DNA from: CAZROT01 sp964601895
GTDB lineage: Bacteria > Pseudomonadota > Gammaproteobacteria > Enterobacterales > Enterobacteriaceae
Reading direction: 5' to 3'
Assembly (NCBI GenBank): GCA_964601895.1
Contig: CAZROT010000007.1
Coordinates: forward strand, 28,715 to 92,714
DNA length: 64,000 nt
The notes below the pieces were generated by a model that was not told where the DNA came from, searched no databases, and saw nothing but the letters and a program-made list of their open reading frames with translations. Below, in pieces: positions 9,611 through 19,205 of the stretch (positions within the stretch are counted from its first letter, which is position 1; the number at the start of each line of letters is the position of its first letter). Made by a program: the position numbers and the translations under genes.

Positions 9611-9674
9611 CATAATCATTATACTTCAGTGTCTTGTGACAGGAGCGCTGGAGTGTGTGTTACCTCGGCATGAT

Positions 9675-10676
9675 TTATCCTGCGCTGGTCTGAGCGATAA
9701 ACATGGCAATTATGTCACTGTTGTGTGCGGGTGCGAGTGGGGGTGTCAGGCTCCATAATGCGCCCAGTGTTGTCTCTCCTGCTTTGTTATTCCAGGCGAC
9801 GCTACGTACTTCACTGGCATGCATACCTTCATCGCCAATCATAGTCCTTAACTCCTTTTTTGGGCTAGCAGCCAGCCGCAGTAGCGTGTCGTCTTTTTGT
9901 GTCATATGCCCATCGCTAAGCAGAGCTCTTAAATTATTAAATGATGATGTCTTTAGTGCATCTTTAAGTCTCTGGCCACGAAACTCATACGTGGTGGCAG
10001 CGCGATTAGAGACTAACAATGAATCCTGCTGAAACTTCACAATTAACTGATTTTTATCGTCAGCATTGACCTCATATCCACAGAAGTTTTTTCTGGAGTA
10101 ACGGGCGTCATCAAGATGCTCTGTCAGGTAGCGCTGAGTATTTTTATCATCAGCCATGCATGCCAGGCGACCCTGGATTAATTTGTCCAGTGAAAGTTCT
10201 GAGCGGTATTGATAAAGAGAGTTATTAAAGTCCATGGCACATTTTAGTGCGCAAAATGTACTGAATTGATTTTCGTGGCTGTAATCCATAGGTTCTGACT
10301 GATAGATATGATGTTCGTCGATATTCAGGGTATATGACCATTGGCCCTGCTTTTCACTGTTCTGGAATATGTCGATAGCAAAATACGGCTGGCAGGAATC
10401 ATGGGCCATTTCTCGTAACCGGTTAAACCGGTGTGCTATTTTAACAGTCTGGTGTTCATACAATTGATTCTGATCAGGCATGGCCAGCTGTTGATAAAGA
10501 CCGGTGATGGTTTCTCTTTTAATGCCGTGATGAAACCAGTCCCGAATGCTATCCAGAAAGCCCATTTTGGAAGCTTCATTGAGTGTACTGGCGGTGATGA
10601 TTTTTTCTATTCTGTGATCGTTTAGCCGATAGTTCAGTGAGGTATTGAGTCTGGCGAGTATATCGTAATCGGGCAT
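9675..10676 (-). CDS. Candidate type III effector with SopD/SifA-like N-terminus
   Basis: 333 residues, ATG 10676 with GGAG 6 nt upstream. Residues about 13-80 resemble the N-terminal translocation domain of Salmonella SPI-2-type effectors SopD, SopD2 and SifA: LNYRLNDHRI aligns with NYEINHSRL of SopD, and MGFLDSIRDWF (38-48) aligns with MGVWDRFKDCF of SopD, i.e. the WEK(I/M)xxFF signature with Leu for Trp. It is followed by KRETITGLYQQL and the RLREMAHDSCQPYF segment, which matches SifA/SopD spacing. The C-terminal half (from about residue 150) I do not recognise. It lies between bamC and tmcA, where E. coli has purC and ypfJ. Secretion is inferred, not shown. Confidence 0.7.
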   Translation of the reverse strand: MPDYDILARLNTSLNYRLNDHRIEKIITASTLNEASKMGFLDSIRDWFHHGIKRETITGLYQQLAMPDQNQLYEHQTVKIAHRFNRLREMAHDSCQPYFAIDIFQNSEKQGQWSYTLNIDEHHIYQSEPMDYSHENQFSTFCALKCAMDFNNSLYQYRSELSLDKLIQGRLACMADDKNTQRYLTEHLDDARYSRKNFCGYEVNADDKNQLIVKFQQDSLLVSNRAATTYEFRGQRLKDALKTSSFNNLRALLSDGHMTQKDDTLLRLAASPKKELRTMIGDEGMHASEVRSVAWNNKAGETTLGALWSLTPPLAPAHNSDIIAMFIAQTSAG

Positions 10677-11036
10677 AATGTCTCCATAACATGAGCCTGT
10701 TTCATCCTGCGTTGAGGTATGCTGAAATAACTATCGGCATTGCTAATTTTGTTAAAATATAATGCATTAAGTAATTTTTCTATAAAAAATATGTTTATTA
10801 ATTTTAATTTTTTGTTTTTGGCGGGCGAGTTTTAACAACAAACAGGATTATCTTCAGTCATGAGACGGCTGCAGAAAGCAGGAAGGGTATGTTGTGGACG
10901 ACAATAATACGCAATATCTGAAGTCTTGTTTCAGGCCACTCGTGCATATTGCTGTCAGGCAGGCTTTGGTAGCGCAGATAAGCGCAGGAAAATGGCCTCA
11001 TCTGCGAGTTATCTCTCTCATAACAGGGAGTTGCCG
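10677..11036. other. Divergent intergenic region upstream of tmcA
   Basis: 360 bp between the SopD-like gene and the favoured tmcA start. The first 150 bp are strongly AT-rich, as expected for the promoter of the leftward effector candidate. The tmcA frame is open back to ATG 10926 without similarity to known TmcA, so part of 10926-11036 may be leader. No other gene is supported. Confidence 0.45.
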
Positions 11037-13133
11037 GTGAATGATAATATCATTGCCAGCCAGCAGCTGATGCAACAACTGGGTATACGCCGGTTACTGG
11101 TCATCAGCGGTACACATGACTGGTGCTGGTCTCAGGCACAAACTCTGCGGGCTATGTTAGCCGGTGACTGGATTTGGGTCGGAGATAGCGCTCCCTGCAA
11201 TAGTCAATTTATCCGCCCGGCTGCTGTGAAAAAATGGCTGGGTCAGGAAAAGCTGCATGGCATATTTGATGCCCTGTCCGGACTGAACGTTGAAGCACTG
11301 ATGATACTGGCTGGTATGCTTCGGGCCGGTAGCTGGTTGCTATTGTTAGTTCCGCCCTGGTCTGTCTGGCCTTTGTTACCTGATAACGACAGTCTGCGCT
11401 GGAGCGGGCAGGCGCTACCTGTGGCGACGCCGAATTTTATTCGTTATTTTCAGCAACAGCTGATGCATGATGCTGATGTCGTGCTGTGGCGCCAGGGTGA
11501 TAATCTCATTATCCCAGACGTTCGACTGTATTCTGCATGGCAGCAGCGTGACGGAAAACCCAATCCACAGCAGCAGGTAATTCTGGAGCAACTGCTCGTG
11601 GCAAAAAGTGGCATATGGGCAGTCACTGCCCCCCGTGGGAGAGGTAAATCAGCGCTTGCGGGTATGCTGATTGCACACTGGCCCGGCTTGTGTTGGGTGA
11701 CTGGGCCCGCCGGGGCCGCCATACAGGTACTCAGGCAATGGGCGGGTAAACAGGTATTTTTTCATGCACCGGATGAATTGTTACAATATTGCCATAAACA
11801 GGATGTCAGTGAGGTAGACTGGTTGCTGATTGATGAGGCAGCTGCACTTCCGGGTCCGTTGTTGCAAAAGCTCATCAGTTATTTCCCCCGTATTTTACTG
11901 ACAACCACGGTGCAGGGTTATGAAGGGAGCGCCCAAGGTTTTTTACTCAAATTTTGCGCTTCACTAACAGATCTGCATGCCTTCACACTGACTGATTCTG
12001 TGCGCCAGGCACCAGATGATCCCCTGGAATCCCTGCTGAACAGGATATTACTGTGGGAGAATAAGGTTAGCGTACCCTTATCCCGCGAGCCTGCGAAGCT
12101 TGTCTGCTGTTACCAGACTGACTGGATTACCTGTCCACAACGTCTGGCACAATTTTATCGTCTGCTCATTGATGCACATTATCGAACTTCACCACTGGAT
12201 CTGCGGCGTTTGATGGATGCCCCCGGGATGCATTTTGCTGCGTTAATGTGTGGTGAATGTGTTGCGGGTGCATTATGGATTGTAGAGGAAGGTGGTCTGG
12301 ATGAGACTCTGGCGCAGGCTATCTGGGCAGGATATCGCAGGCCGCGTGGCAATCTGGTGGCACAGTCACTGGCTGCACATGCAGGGTTTTCGCGTGCGCC
12401 GGTATTACGGTCTTGGCGCATCAGTCGGGTGGCAGTGATAGCCTGCTTACGTCTTCAGGGCTTTGCCCGTCAGATGATTGCTGCATGGCAGCACCAGGCG
12501 CAGCAACGGGGGATAGATTTTTTATCAGTGAGCTTTGGCTATACCCCGGAACTCATGAATTTCTGGCAGGCCTGCGGTTTTGAGCTGGTTCATGTGGGGA
12601 CACATCGTGAAGCCAGTAGTGGCAGTTATGCCGCCATGGCTATGCTGCCAATCAGTCCCAGCGCTCAGGCATTGTGTCGCGCAGCACGGCTGAGGCTCAC
12701 GCGTAACTGGCACTGGATAAGGCAACAGACCGGTGTCTGTTGTGTGGATATTGTCTGTGATGAGGATGCCGCATTGCATGACGATGACTGGCGTGAGCTC
12801 GCAGGTTTTGCTTTTGCCCTGCGTTCACCAGAGGCCAGTTTTGCAGCGCTGCAACGGTTAGCGATACAAAGTACCTTACCCCTGGTGACATTACGCCAGT
12901 ATCTGTCTGCCGTGGATATGAGCACATCGGTTTTATTGTCTGAATCTGGTCATCAGTTACCGGCAGAATATTCAGGGCGTAAGGCATTAGTGCGACACTG
13001 GCGTAATGAAGTTGCACAGGCAATGATGGCGCTGGATACAAGCCGGTGCCTGTACTGGCAGCAGTGGGCTGTTTTGTGCTCAGGCCCGCAACAGGATGGC
13101 GGCCACCATGCTGACCCGCCGAAGCTAGCGTAG
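11037..13133 (+). CDS. tmcA: tRNA(Met) cytidine acetyltransferase
   Basis: Makes N4-acetylcytidine at the wobble position of elongator tRNA-Met using acetyl-CoA and ATP. 698 residues from GTG 11037, which has AGGGAG 6 nt upstream; the similarity to E. coli TmcA (671) begins about here (LGIRRLLVIS). Domains: N-terminal region, RecA-like helicase with Walker A PRGRGKSALAG and DEAA box LLIDEAAALPGP, then GNAT domain with RGNLVAQSLAAHAGF and SVSFGYTPELMNFWQACGFEL. The GNAT acetyl-CoA loop is slightly degenerate (RLQGFA for REGTG). The last 20 or so residues differ from E. coli and overlap the convergent next gene by 9 bp. Confidence 0.93.
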   Translation: MNDNIIASQQLMQQLGIRRLLVISGTHDWCWSQAQTLRAMLAGDWIWVGDSAPCNSQFIRPAAVKKWLGQEKLHGIFDALSGLNVEALMILAGMLRAGSWLLLLVPPWSVWPLLPDNDSLRWSGQALPVATPNFIRYFQQQLMHDADVVLWRQGDNLIIPDVRLYSAWQQRDGKPNPQQQVILEQLLVAKSGIWAVTAPRGRGKSALAGMLIAHWPGLCWVTGPAGAAIQVLRQWAGKQVFFHAPDELLQYCHKQDVSEVDWLLIDEAAALPGPLLQKLISYFPRILLTTTVQGYEGSAQGFLLKFCASLTDLHAFTLTDSVRQAPDDPLESLLNRILLWENKVSVPLSREPAKLVCCYQTDWITCPQRLAQFYRLLIDAHYRTSPLDLRRLMDAPGMHFAALMCGECVAGALWIVEEGGLDETLAQAIWAGYRRPRGNLVAQSLAAHAGFSRAPVLRSWRISRVAVIACLRLQGFARQMIAAWQHQAQQRGIDFLSVSFGYTPELMNFWQACGFELVHVGTHREASSGSYAAMAMLPISPSAQALCRAARLRLTRNWHWIRQQTGVCCVDIVCDEDAALHDDDWRELAGFAFALRSPEASFAALQRLAIQSTLPLVTLRQYLSAVDMSTSVLLSESGHQLPAEYSGRKALVRHWRNEVAQAMMALDTSRCLYWQQWAVLCSGPQQDGGHHADPPKLA

Positions 13134-14372
13134 CATTGCCTGGATGTGTGCTGATGCCTCGGGGATACTACTCTTTCCATGTTCACGTATATAATTCTGA
13201 TGAGTAGTAAGATAAGCATCCACATATTTTTTAATAACATCAGAGTCTGAGTTATCTACGTTTTCCAGAGTCTGTAAAAAGCTCTGGTTCCAGCTATAAA
13301 AACCTGTCATAACGCTCGAAAAAGGGAAAAACTTATCCGGTGGTATTTCCTGGAGTACGGCGAGCCAGGTGTCCGTGGTTAACAATCGAAGCTTTTTCAG
13401 AACAGGTGAATCATCGTCACTATTAAGATGATGCTGATTTACAGAGGCGGTTTCGCTTTCAATGGTGGCCAGCAGGGAAGCCTGTACGGCAGAAATATTT
13501 TCTTTGATATACGTGGATATCTGTGGACGGATTGTTTTTCTCATTTTCCACGGCAGTGCGGCGATACCGTCTAACCCGAGTTCGTTCAGATAATTCCGCT
13601 GAGCAGCAACATAGGTATGCATATATTGTTTAATGGCGTTAGCCGCTGATTTACCTTTGTTATCCATAATAGCCGAAAAATAGTCACTCCATTCCACGCT
13701 ACTTATCTTCGTTTTAAAAAGAGGGGAAAATTTATCCGGTGGGATTTGCTGAAGCACGGTGAGCCAGGTATCAGCCGTCAGCACTTTCAGCACTTTCAGG
13801 GTGGGCGAATCATCTTCAAGCACAGGATAGTTTTCATTGCGCGAGGGGATAGAGGCGATTTCGCTTTCCATGGTAGCCAGCAGGAAAGTTCGTACAGCAG
13901 AAACATTCTGCCTGAGAAAGGCAGATATCTGTGGTGTGATTATTTCTCTCACGCTGTGCGGAAGTTGTACGATACCATCCATGCCGAGTCCATGCAGATA
14001 ATCCGGGTGCTCAACAAAGTAACGCTTGAGATAATTTTCAAAAGATCCTGTCCCCCCAGTATGGTCAAAGGTATTGCGGATGCAGGAAGAAAAGGGCGTG
14101 CTGCCAACGTTATGGTCACAGATAAACAGTCTGTGTGGTGCTATTCCCCGCACCACGCTCTGCCATACATCAGGAGGTAGCATTTTTATCATGTCCAGCG
14201 TGAGCGCGGATTTTTGCTCCCTGTCTTTTTGCAGCGTTGAGAGAATGGATGCTCTCACGGCTGCAATATTGCCTCTGATATATAAGGATATCTGTCGGGA
14301 AATCACTTCCCTCAGGCCCTGTGGCAATACGGCTATTCCGTGTAGTCCGAGCTCGCGTAAATAGTTGGGGTG
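13125..14372 (-). repeat. Tandem protein repeats coding for about 130-residue units
   Basis: Within the 1279-residue gene, four copies start at 14372, 14009, 13601 and 13202 (reading leftward), giving periods of 121, 136 and 133 residues; the last is a 25-residue partial. Shared positions are an opening NYLxELGLxGI, then PQIS.YI..N.SAV.AS.LAT..SE, then LT.DTWL.VLQ.IPPDKF. A half-unit just upstream (LPEHLDVELFILLREIPIHKIF) suggests the array began earlier. Copies differ in sequence, so this is old duplication rather than a recent slippage array. Confidence 0.8.
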
Positions 14373-16964
14373 AGCATTGAGGTATGCCAGTACATCCTGA
14401 TGAATACGTTGTTTTTTTTGTAGCAGGTCTGTCCACAACTTCTCACCGACTTCAGCAGTAAAAATTTTATGTATGGGTATTTCCCTTAACAGGATGAACA
14501 ATTCCACATCCAGATGCTCAGGCAGCTGCAATAGCGACGCTGTTGCGATGTCTGTACCTGTCGATACGTAAGCTCTGAAGTAATCCGCAATCACGTCCGC
14601 CATCTCGCCGCGCTGTAGTACCTGCGGGGAGAAGTTCAGTAGATCTTCAAGAGAAAGCGCGTGAAATTTCTGCCTGCCGGTCGTTTTCAGGCACTGCACG
14701 ATATAAGACGCTATCCTGTTTTGAATTTTTTCAGCCAGGGTAATTATTTTCATCACATCAACCTGGTGGGAGTCACCAGGAAACCACACGGGGGTCAGTA
14801 ACTTGATAAGCCTGTCTGTCTGTTTACTGTCCATGCGGTCAAACATCCAGGATGGCAGTGTCGCCAGATCTGTTGTATTCAGGCGCAATATACTCTCTGC
14901 CAGTGGATTGTGGTCAAAAGTGGGCAGGCATTTTTTAAACCAGTCGGCATGCTGGATGACATAGTCAATACCTGTCCTGTCACCTGACATTTTACTTAAA
15001 AATATTGCCACTTTTCTGCTGTCTTCTGGCAGGTACCTGGGCTCCAGCTGACATAATAACAGGGCCTCTTTTTCTGTCGCCTGCGCGATAATGGAAAAAC
15101 GCTGCCTTACACTGATGTCATCAATATGTCTGAGCAGATCTGCCATTTTCAGCTGAAAAACACGACCATCCGGTGATTCACGCCAGCAATAGCCATGGGG
15201 TAATTCTTCTGAGAAAAAGTCCCCCACCTGCCAGACGATTGTGCCATCACTGTCCTGCTGTACGACTATTTTATCCGGCCAGTTCAGCTGACTGAGTGAT
15301 TTCGTTCCCTGCTGTACTGCCCGGTCCAGAATAGTAAAACACTGTTTTTCGTCGATATCGTTAAAGCGGTGCAGCAAATCCTGCACGCCAGGCTGAAAAA
15401 TGTCTCCGTCCGGTGATTCGTGCCAGAACAAGTCTCCGACCTGCCAGACCGTTCCTTCATCAGTGCGTGTGATAGCTACTTTCTGCCAGTTAAGGGGTGG
15501 AGCCCACACACCCTGTGCGTGTATGCGGGTTAATTTTTCCACAATGTCATGCACAAAGGACACTTCCACACGCAGGGCAGCATCCGGGTGCAGACCCAGA
15601 ATTAAGCCATCTTCATCCACGAGATACAGTTTATCGATGCCCGGGAGCCTCGACGCACTTGTATGGCTGGCTGCATCCGTTTGGTAACAGGACTGCTGCT
15701 CTGCGATATCCAGAATTTCCCGGGTACACTGATACCTGCGCTGTATCAGATCTTCTTTTTTATCCTCATCTTTTAATGCTAATTCTAATTGAGATTTGTC
15801 CTCAGAAGAGTCAAAGCGAGGCAGGGAATTAAACAATTTTTTCACCACCCCTGATCTCGCCAGTACAGCACGTACCTTCAGTCCATCACGCAGTGCGTTA
15901 ATCGCTTCGGTAATGTGCTCCGGCAGAATGGTTCTGCTATATCTGTCATCCCCCAGCGTTGGAAGACCCAGCACTTTTCTAAATGCTGCGGCGAGATGCA
16001 CACTTTCTTCGGTATCCCAGAACCCGGTGTTGTAATATTTTGTCATCATTCTGCTGATGATGTCATCAATGAGACCCCTGACCCCTTTTTCTACCCGGCT
16101 ATAGAGGGTATCCAGGTCGTCAGCATTCAGTTTAAGCAGCACATCGCCTGATTGAGTCAGCAGTCCATCTGAACATTTCTGCAGTGCTTCCAGCAGGCCA
16201 TTGAGAGCACCCGTTTTAAAATAAAAACTTTCCTGTCTTTGTTGATTTTCTTCAGAAGTTGCTCCTTTACCCAGGTGCGCTTTTGCATCCTGCATTATCT
16301 TAAGCGACGCTTCAAAAAAACCTTTCAGCAGATAAAACTGATGGGCCAGATGCCGCGCTTCACCCGGATTCTCGTTCAATGGCTGCCCTGAAGGTGGAAA
16401 AACACGATCGAGAAACCGGCCAAACACATTGTCTGTGTCTTCAACAAAGCAGGACAATTTACGCACAGCGGTAGTATATTCTTTGGTAAATTGAGAAAAA
16501 TCATCTGACTGTTGAAACCCGGGTACGTCATTCTTATTTTTTCCTGGATAAGAAATACGTGCCCGTAATGTATCAGCGCAGGATATTTCATAGCAGTCTT
16601 TTATACATTTTTCTATCTGTGCTGCACGGACAGACAATGAGGTATTTCTGAACCGGGTATCGCTGTTGTGGCGGTGTGTGATGCGCAAGTACGGCCCCTT
16701 CAGGCAGCTGGCGTGGTGTATCCGCGTGGCCTCAACCATCACATTACTTTCATCCAGACGAACCAGGTAACTTTCATGGGGTGTTGTTAAGGTTACCGGC
16801 CCATTTTGCAGAGCTGCATACAATAAATCGCAGGAATTTCTCACTCCATGAATTAGCTGGCTCCAGCGACGATAACTCCATCTGTCAGAGAATTCAGTTG
16901 TGTTCGCAGCGATGCTGGATCTGTTTGATAGTAAAGTAACACCTGGCATGTTGGGCAATTTCAC
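13125..16964 (-). CDS. Giant repeat protein, candidate secreted effector
   Basis: 1279 residues; I do not recognise a family. The frame opens with GTG 16964; ATG 16949 (MPGVTLLSNRSS) is an alternative, and neither has a strong ribosome site. No signal peptide or membrane segment is seen. A central region repeats a module twice (VGDxF...ESPDGxxFQ...DLLxxxxDI, about residues 510-610). The C-terminal third is a tandem array of about 130-residue units, each opening [HQ]xNYLxELGLxGIAxLP (residues 865, 986, 1122, and a partial at 1255). Cys codons are scattered, giving no obvious motif. It sits convergent to tmcA, overlapping its stop by 9 bp, where E. coli has ypfH. By length, repeats and context I infer a host-interaction protein. 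Confidence 0.75.
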   Translation of the reverse strand: MKLPNMPGVTLLSNRSSIAANTTEFSDRWSYRRWSQLIHGVRNSCDLLYAALQNGPVTLTTPHESYLVRLDESNVMVEATRIHHASCLKGPYLRITHRHNSDTRFRNTSLSVRAAQIEKCIKDCYEISCADTLRARISYPGKNKNDVPGFQQSDDFSQFTKEYTTAVRKLSCFVEDTDNVFGRFLDRVFPPSGQPLNENPGEARHLAHQFYLLKGFFEASLKIMQDAKAHLGKGATSEENQQRQESFYFKTGALNGLLEALQKCSDGLLTQSGDVLLKLNADDLDTLYSRVEKGVRGLIDDIISRMMTKYYNTGFWDTEESVHLAAAFRKVLGLPTLGDDRYSRTILPEHITEAINALRDGLKVRAVLARSGVVKKLFNSLPRFDSSEDKSQLELALKDEDKKEDLIQRRYQCTREILDIAEQQSCYQTDAASHTSASRLPGIDKLYLVDEDGLILGLHPDAALRVEVSFVHDIVEKLTRIHAQGVWAPPLNWQKVAITRTDEGTVWQVGDLFWHESPDGDIFQPGVQDLLHRFNDIDEKQCFTILDRAVQQGTKSLSQLNWPDKIVVQQDSDGTIVWQVGDFFSEELPHGYCWRESPDGRVFQLKMADLLRHIDDISVRQRFSIIAQATEKEALLLCQLEPRYLPEDSRKVAIFLSKMSGDRTGIDYVIQHADWFKKCLPTFDHNPLAESILRLNTTDLATLPSWMFDRMDSKQTDRLIKLLTPVWFPGDSHQVDVMKIITLAEKIQNRIASYIVQCLKTTGRQKFHALSLEDLLNFSPQVLQRGEMADVIADYFRAYVSTGTDIATASLLQLPEHLDVELFILLREIPIHKIFTAEVGEKLWTDLLQKKQRIHQDVLAYLNAHPNYLRELGLHGIAVLPQGLREVISRQISLYIRGNIAAVRASILSTLQKDREQKSALTLDMIKMLPPDVWQSVVRGIAPHRLFICDHNVGSTPFSSCIRNTFDHTGGTGSFENYLKRYFVEHPDYLHGLGMDGIVQLPHSVREIITPQISAFLRQNVSAVRTFLLATMESEIASIPSRNENYPVLEDDSPTLKVLKVLTADTWLTVLQQIPPDKFSPLFKTKISSVEWSDYFSAIMDNKGKSAANAIKQYMHTYVAAQRNYLNELGLDGIAALPWKMRKTIRPQISTYIKENISAVQASLLATIESETASVNQHHLNSDDDSPVLKKLRLLTTDTWLAVLQEIPPDKFFPFSSVMTGFYSWNQSFLQTLENVDNSDSDVIKKYVDAYLTTHQNYIREHGKSSIPEASAHIQAMLR

Positions 16965-17163
16965 ATTAAATTAATAAATTTTATATAGTTTATTAATAAT
17001 AAAATGTATTGCTTTCAGATAATGCTCATACAAGAAAATGATAATAAGTCTTATTATTATTTATGGTCAGGCAACCGCAATGTGTTGATGTGACAGGCTG
17101 AACGCGATCTTTTCCAGCAAGCGCATTGATGGACGCCATTGCCAGTCGCAGGGGCCTTGTGGC

Positions 17164-17346
17164 TTAATTGCTGCCAGGGGGATCTTTATCATCCATGCCG
17201 CTGGTGTCATTGTGGTCTGAAGGTGGTTGCGGCCTGTTTTTGAGGTAAGGCCGGTGATCGAGACGCTGGAGCGCTTTAATACCATTAAATATCATGCCTG
17301 CCAGTAGAATCAGCAGGATCCACCAGTAATCTTTCAACCAGTGCAT
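17164..17346 (-). CDS. ypfN: YpfN family small membrane protein
   Basis: UPF0370 family protein of unknown function. 60 residues (E. coli about 66). ATG 17346 has AGGAGG 7 nt upstream and gives MHWLKDYWWILLIL, matching MDWLAKYWWILVIV of E. coli; a longer frame to 17367 overlaps dapE and is unlikely. One membrane helix (about residues 5-25) is followed by a charged, proline-rich tail (NRPQPPSDH). It follows dapE by 17 nt as in E. coli, so it is the last gene of the yffB-dapE-ypfN set. Confidence 0.85.
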   Translation of the reverse strand: MHWLKDYWWILLILLAGMIFNGIKALQRLDHRPYLKNRPQPPSDHNDTSGMDDKDPPGSN

Positions 17347-17363
17347 GTGCATACCTCCTGTCA

Positions 17364-18494
17364 TCATGCGATAAGCTGTTCCATAACGCGCTGATACATG
17401 CGACTTAATAGCTGCAGATCAGTGGTACGTACACATTCGTTCACTTTATGAATGGTGGCATTAACTGGCCCGAGTTCAACAACTTCAGCGCCTGTTAACG
17501 CAATGAAACGTCCGTCCGAGGTTCCGCCGGTGGTGAGCAGTTGTGGTGTCAGTCCATTGCAATCCCTGACGGCGTTAATCACTGCGTCAACCAGCGCTCC
17601 TCTGGCTGTAAGAAATGGCAGACCGGAAAGCTGCCACTCAATCTGGTAATTTAACTGGTGTCTTTCCAGCAGTGCAGCAACACGCTGTTTAATAGCGTCA
17701 GCAGTAAGTTCAGTACTGAAACGAAAATTGAAACGCACCTGACATTCCGCCGGGATAATATTATTGCTACCGGCGATGCCAGCCTGTAAATGAGTCATCT
17801 GCAGGCTGGTAGCAGGAAAGAAGGCATTACCCTTATCCCACTCGGTAGTGGCCAGTTCCTGTAAAGCCGGCAATGCACGCGATATCGGGTTATCTGCTAA
17901 ATGAGGATAAGCCACATGACCCTGAGTACCCTTAATATGCAGGGTGGCGCTCAGCGATCCACGCCGACCATTTTTCACCACATCCCCGGCTTTTTCTTCA
18001 CTGGACGGTTCGCCGACCAGACAGTAATCAAGCTTTTCACCACGTGCCATCAGCGTTTCAACGACTTTAACGGTGCCATTGATGGCGCTCGCTTCTTCAT
18101 CAGAAGTGATAAGAAACGCCAGACGCCCATGGTGATGAGGATGCATGGCAATAAAGCGTTCTGCGGCCACTATCATGGCTGCCAGAGAGCCTTTCATATC
18201 GGCAGCCCCGCGGCCATAGAGCATATCATCATGCAGGACAGCTGCAAACGCAGGTGTTATCCAGGCACTTTCATCGCCAGGGGGGACCACGTCGGTATGG
18301 CCAGCAAATACCAGCGTTTTTCCTGTGCCACGCCATGCCCAGAAATTACTGGTGTCATGCACACTCATCGGTTCCACAGTGAATCCTGCGGCGCTCAGGC
18401 GTTGCATCATTATGGGCTGACAGCCGGCATCACATGGACTTAAGGAAGGGCACCTTATCAGCTGCTGAGCCAGTGTAATGACCGGGCAGTTCAT
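17364..18494 (-). CDS. dapE: Succinyl-diaminopimelate desuccinylase
   Basis: Zinc peptidase-like enzyme producing LL-diaminopimelate from the N-succinyl form. 376 residues (E. coli 375). M20-family metal ligands are in place: FAGHTDVVPPGD (His, about 67), GRGAADMKGSLAA (bridging Asp, about 100), TSDEEASAINGT (catalytic Glu), LVGEPSS, and the C-terminal ligand His in NATIHKVNECV. The ATG (18494) overlaps the yffB stop as ATGA, indicating translational coupling. Supplies DAP together with dapA and dapF. Confidence 0.97.
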   Translation of the reverse strand: MNCPVITLAQQLIRCPSLSPCDAGCQPIMMQRLSAAGFTVEPMSVHDTSNFWAWRGTGKTLVFAGHTDVVPPGDESAWITPAFAAVLHDDMLYGRGAADMKGSLAAMIVAAERFIAMHPHHHGRLAFLITSDEEASAINGTVKVVETLMARGEKLDYCLVGEPSSEEKAGDVVKNGRRGSLSATLHIKGTQGHVAYPHLADNPISRALPALQELATTEWDKGNAFFPATSLQMTHLQAGIAGSNNIIPAECQVRFNFRFSTELTADAIKQRVAALLERHQLNYQIEWQLSGLPFLTARGALVDAVINAVRDCNGLTPQLLTTGGTSDGRFIALTGAEVVELGPVNATIHKVNECVRTTDLQLLSRMYQRVMEQLIA

Positions 18495-18886
18495 ATTTCG
18501 CTCTCGCTGCTTACTCGCAGTTGTTGATAATATTTTTCACTGAATCCGAGCAGGTACTGGCCTTCTGGTGTAACCAGCAAAGGCCTTTTAATTATGGCAG
18601 GCTGTTGTAGCATCAGCATGCTTGCGGCCGTCTGATTATCAATGGATTTTTTTACGGTTTCATCTAATTTACGCCAGGTAGTGCCACCGGTGTTCAGCAG
18701 TGCACGCCAGCCAAGGTTATCAATAAATTGTTGCAGTTGTTCCGCATTCAGGCCGTCGGTACGATAATCGTGAAAGGTATAAAAAATGTGCTTTTCTTCC
18801 AGCCAGCAGCGGGCTTTTTTTACCTGAGAACAGTTCCTGATGCCATAAAGGGTAAATGGCGCGAGGGTTGAAGAAACAACAGACAT
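18491..18886 (-). CDS. yffB: ArsC/Spx-family protein YffB
   Basis: Thioredoxin-fold protein of the arsenate-reductase-like family; its cellular role is not established in E. coli. 131 residues, about 13 longer than E. coli at the N-terminus (MSVVSSTLAPFTLYGIRNC). The single active-site Cys lies in YGIRNCSQVKKA, where arsenate reductases have CxxS. LLNTGGTTWRKLDE and PAIIKRPLLV, typical of the family, are intact. The stop overlaps the dapE start (ATGA), as in the enterobacterial yffB-dapE pair. Confidence 0.93.
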   Translation of the reverse strand: MSVVSSTLAPFTLYGIRNCSQVKKARCWLEEKHIFYTFHDYRTDGLNAEQLQQFIDNLGWRALLNTGGTTWRKLDETVKKSIDNQTAASMLMLQQPAIIKRPLLVTPEGQYLLGFSEKYYQQLRVSSESEI

Positions 18887-19205
18887 GACAGCATTACCTT
18901 TATGATTTGCACAGAAAGATGACTGATGGAAAACGTCGCACAGACACTGATTAGTTAGTGGATAACAGGCAGCACGTCAGTGAAACACTACGCCTGCAGG
19001 TTGAAATCAGTCTGGTTTCTTTTACTGCTGCAGCTTCCCGACGTGGGTACCAGTCTTTACGTAAAAATAAGTTGGGATACGACATACCATATATGTCTTT
19101 GAATGATTAAAAAATGTTCAAATATGCACTTGCGTATCTGAGTTTTCCTGACACATTACTCACTATACTGTTCTATTATTGTTAAAAGTACAAAGGGATT
19201 ATGTG
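18887..19205. other. Divergent intergenic region yffB-maeB, no gene seen
   Basis: 319 bp. In enterobacteria many genes separate yffB and maeB; all are absent. TATACT at 19164-19169, about 37 nt before the maeB ATG, is a plausible -10, but no good -35 is present at standard spacing. Two short overlapping open stretches (about 40 codons, 18970-19110) have no recognisable product. Confidence 0.4.

Noticed and set aside
18960..19110. Small open frames of about 40 codons between yffB and maeB
   Set aside because: Two overlapping frames are open at once, without a good start or known product.
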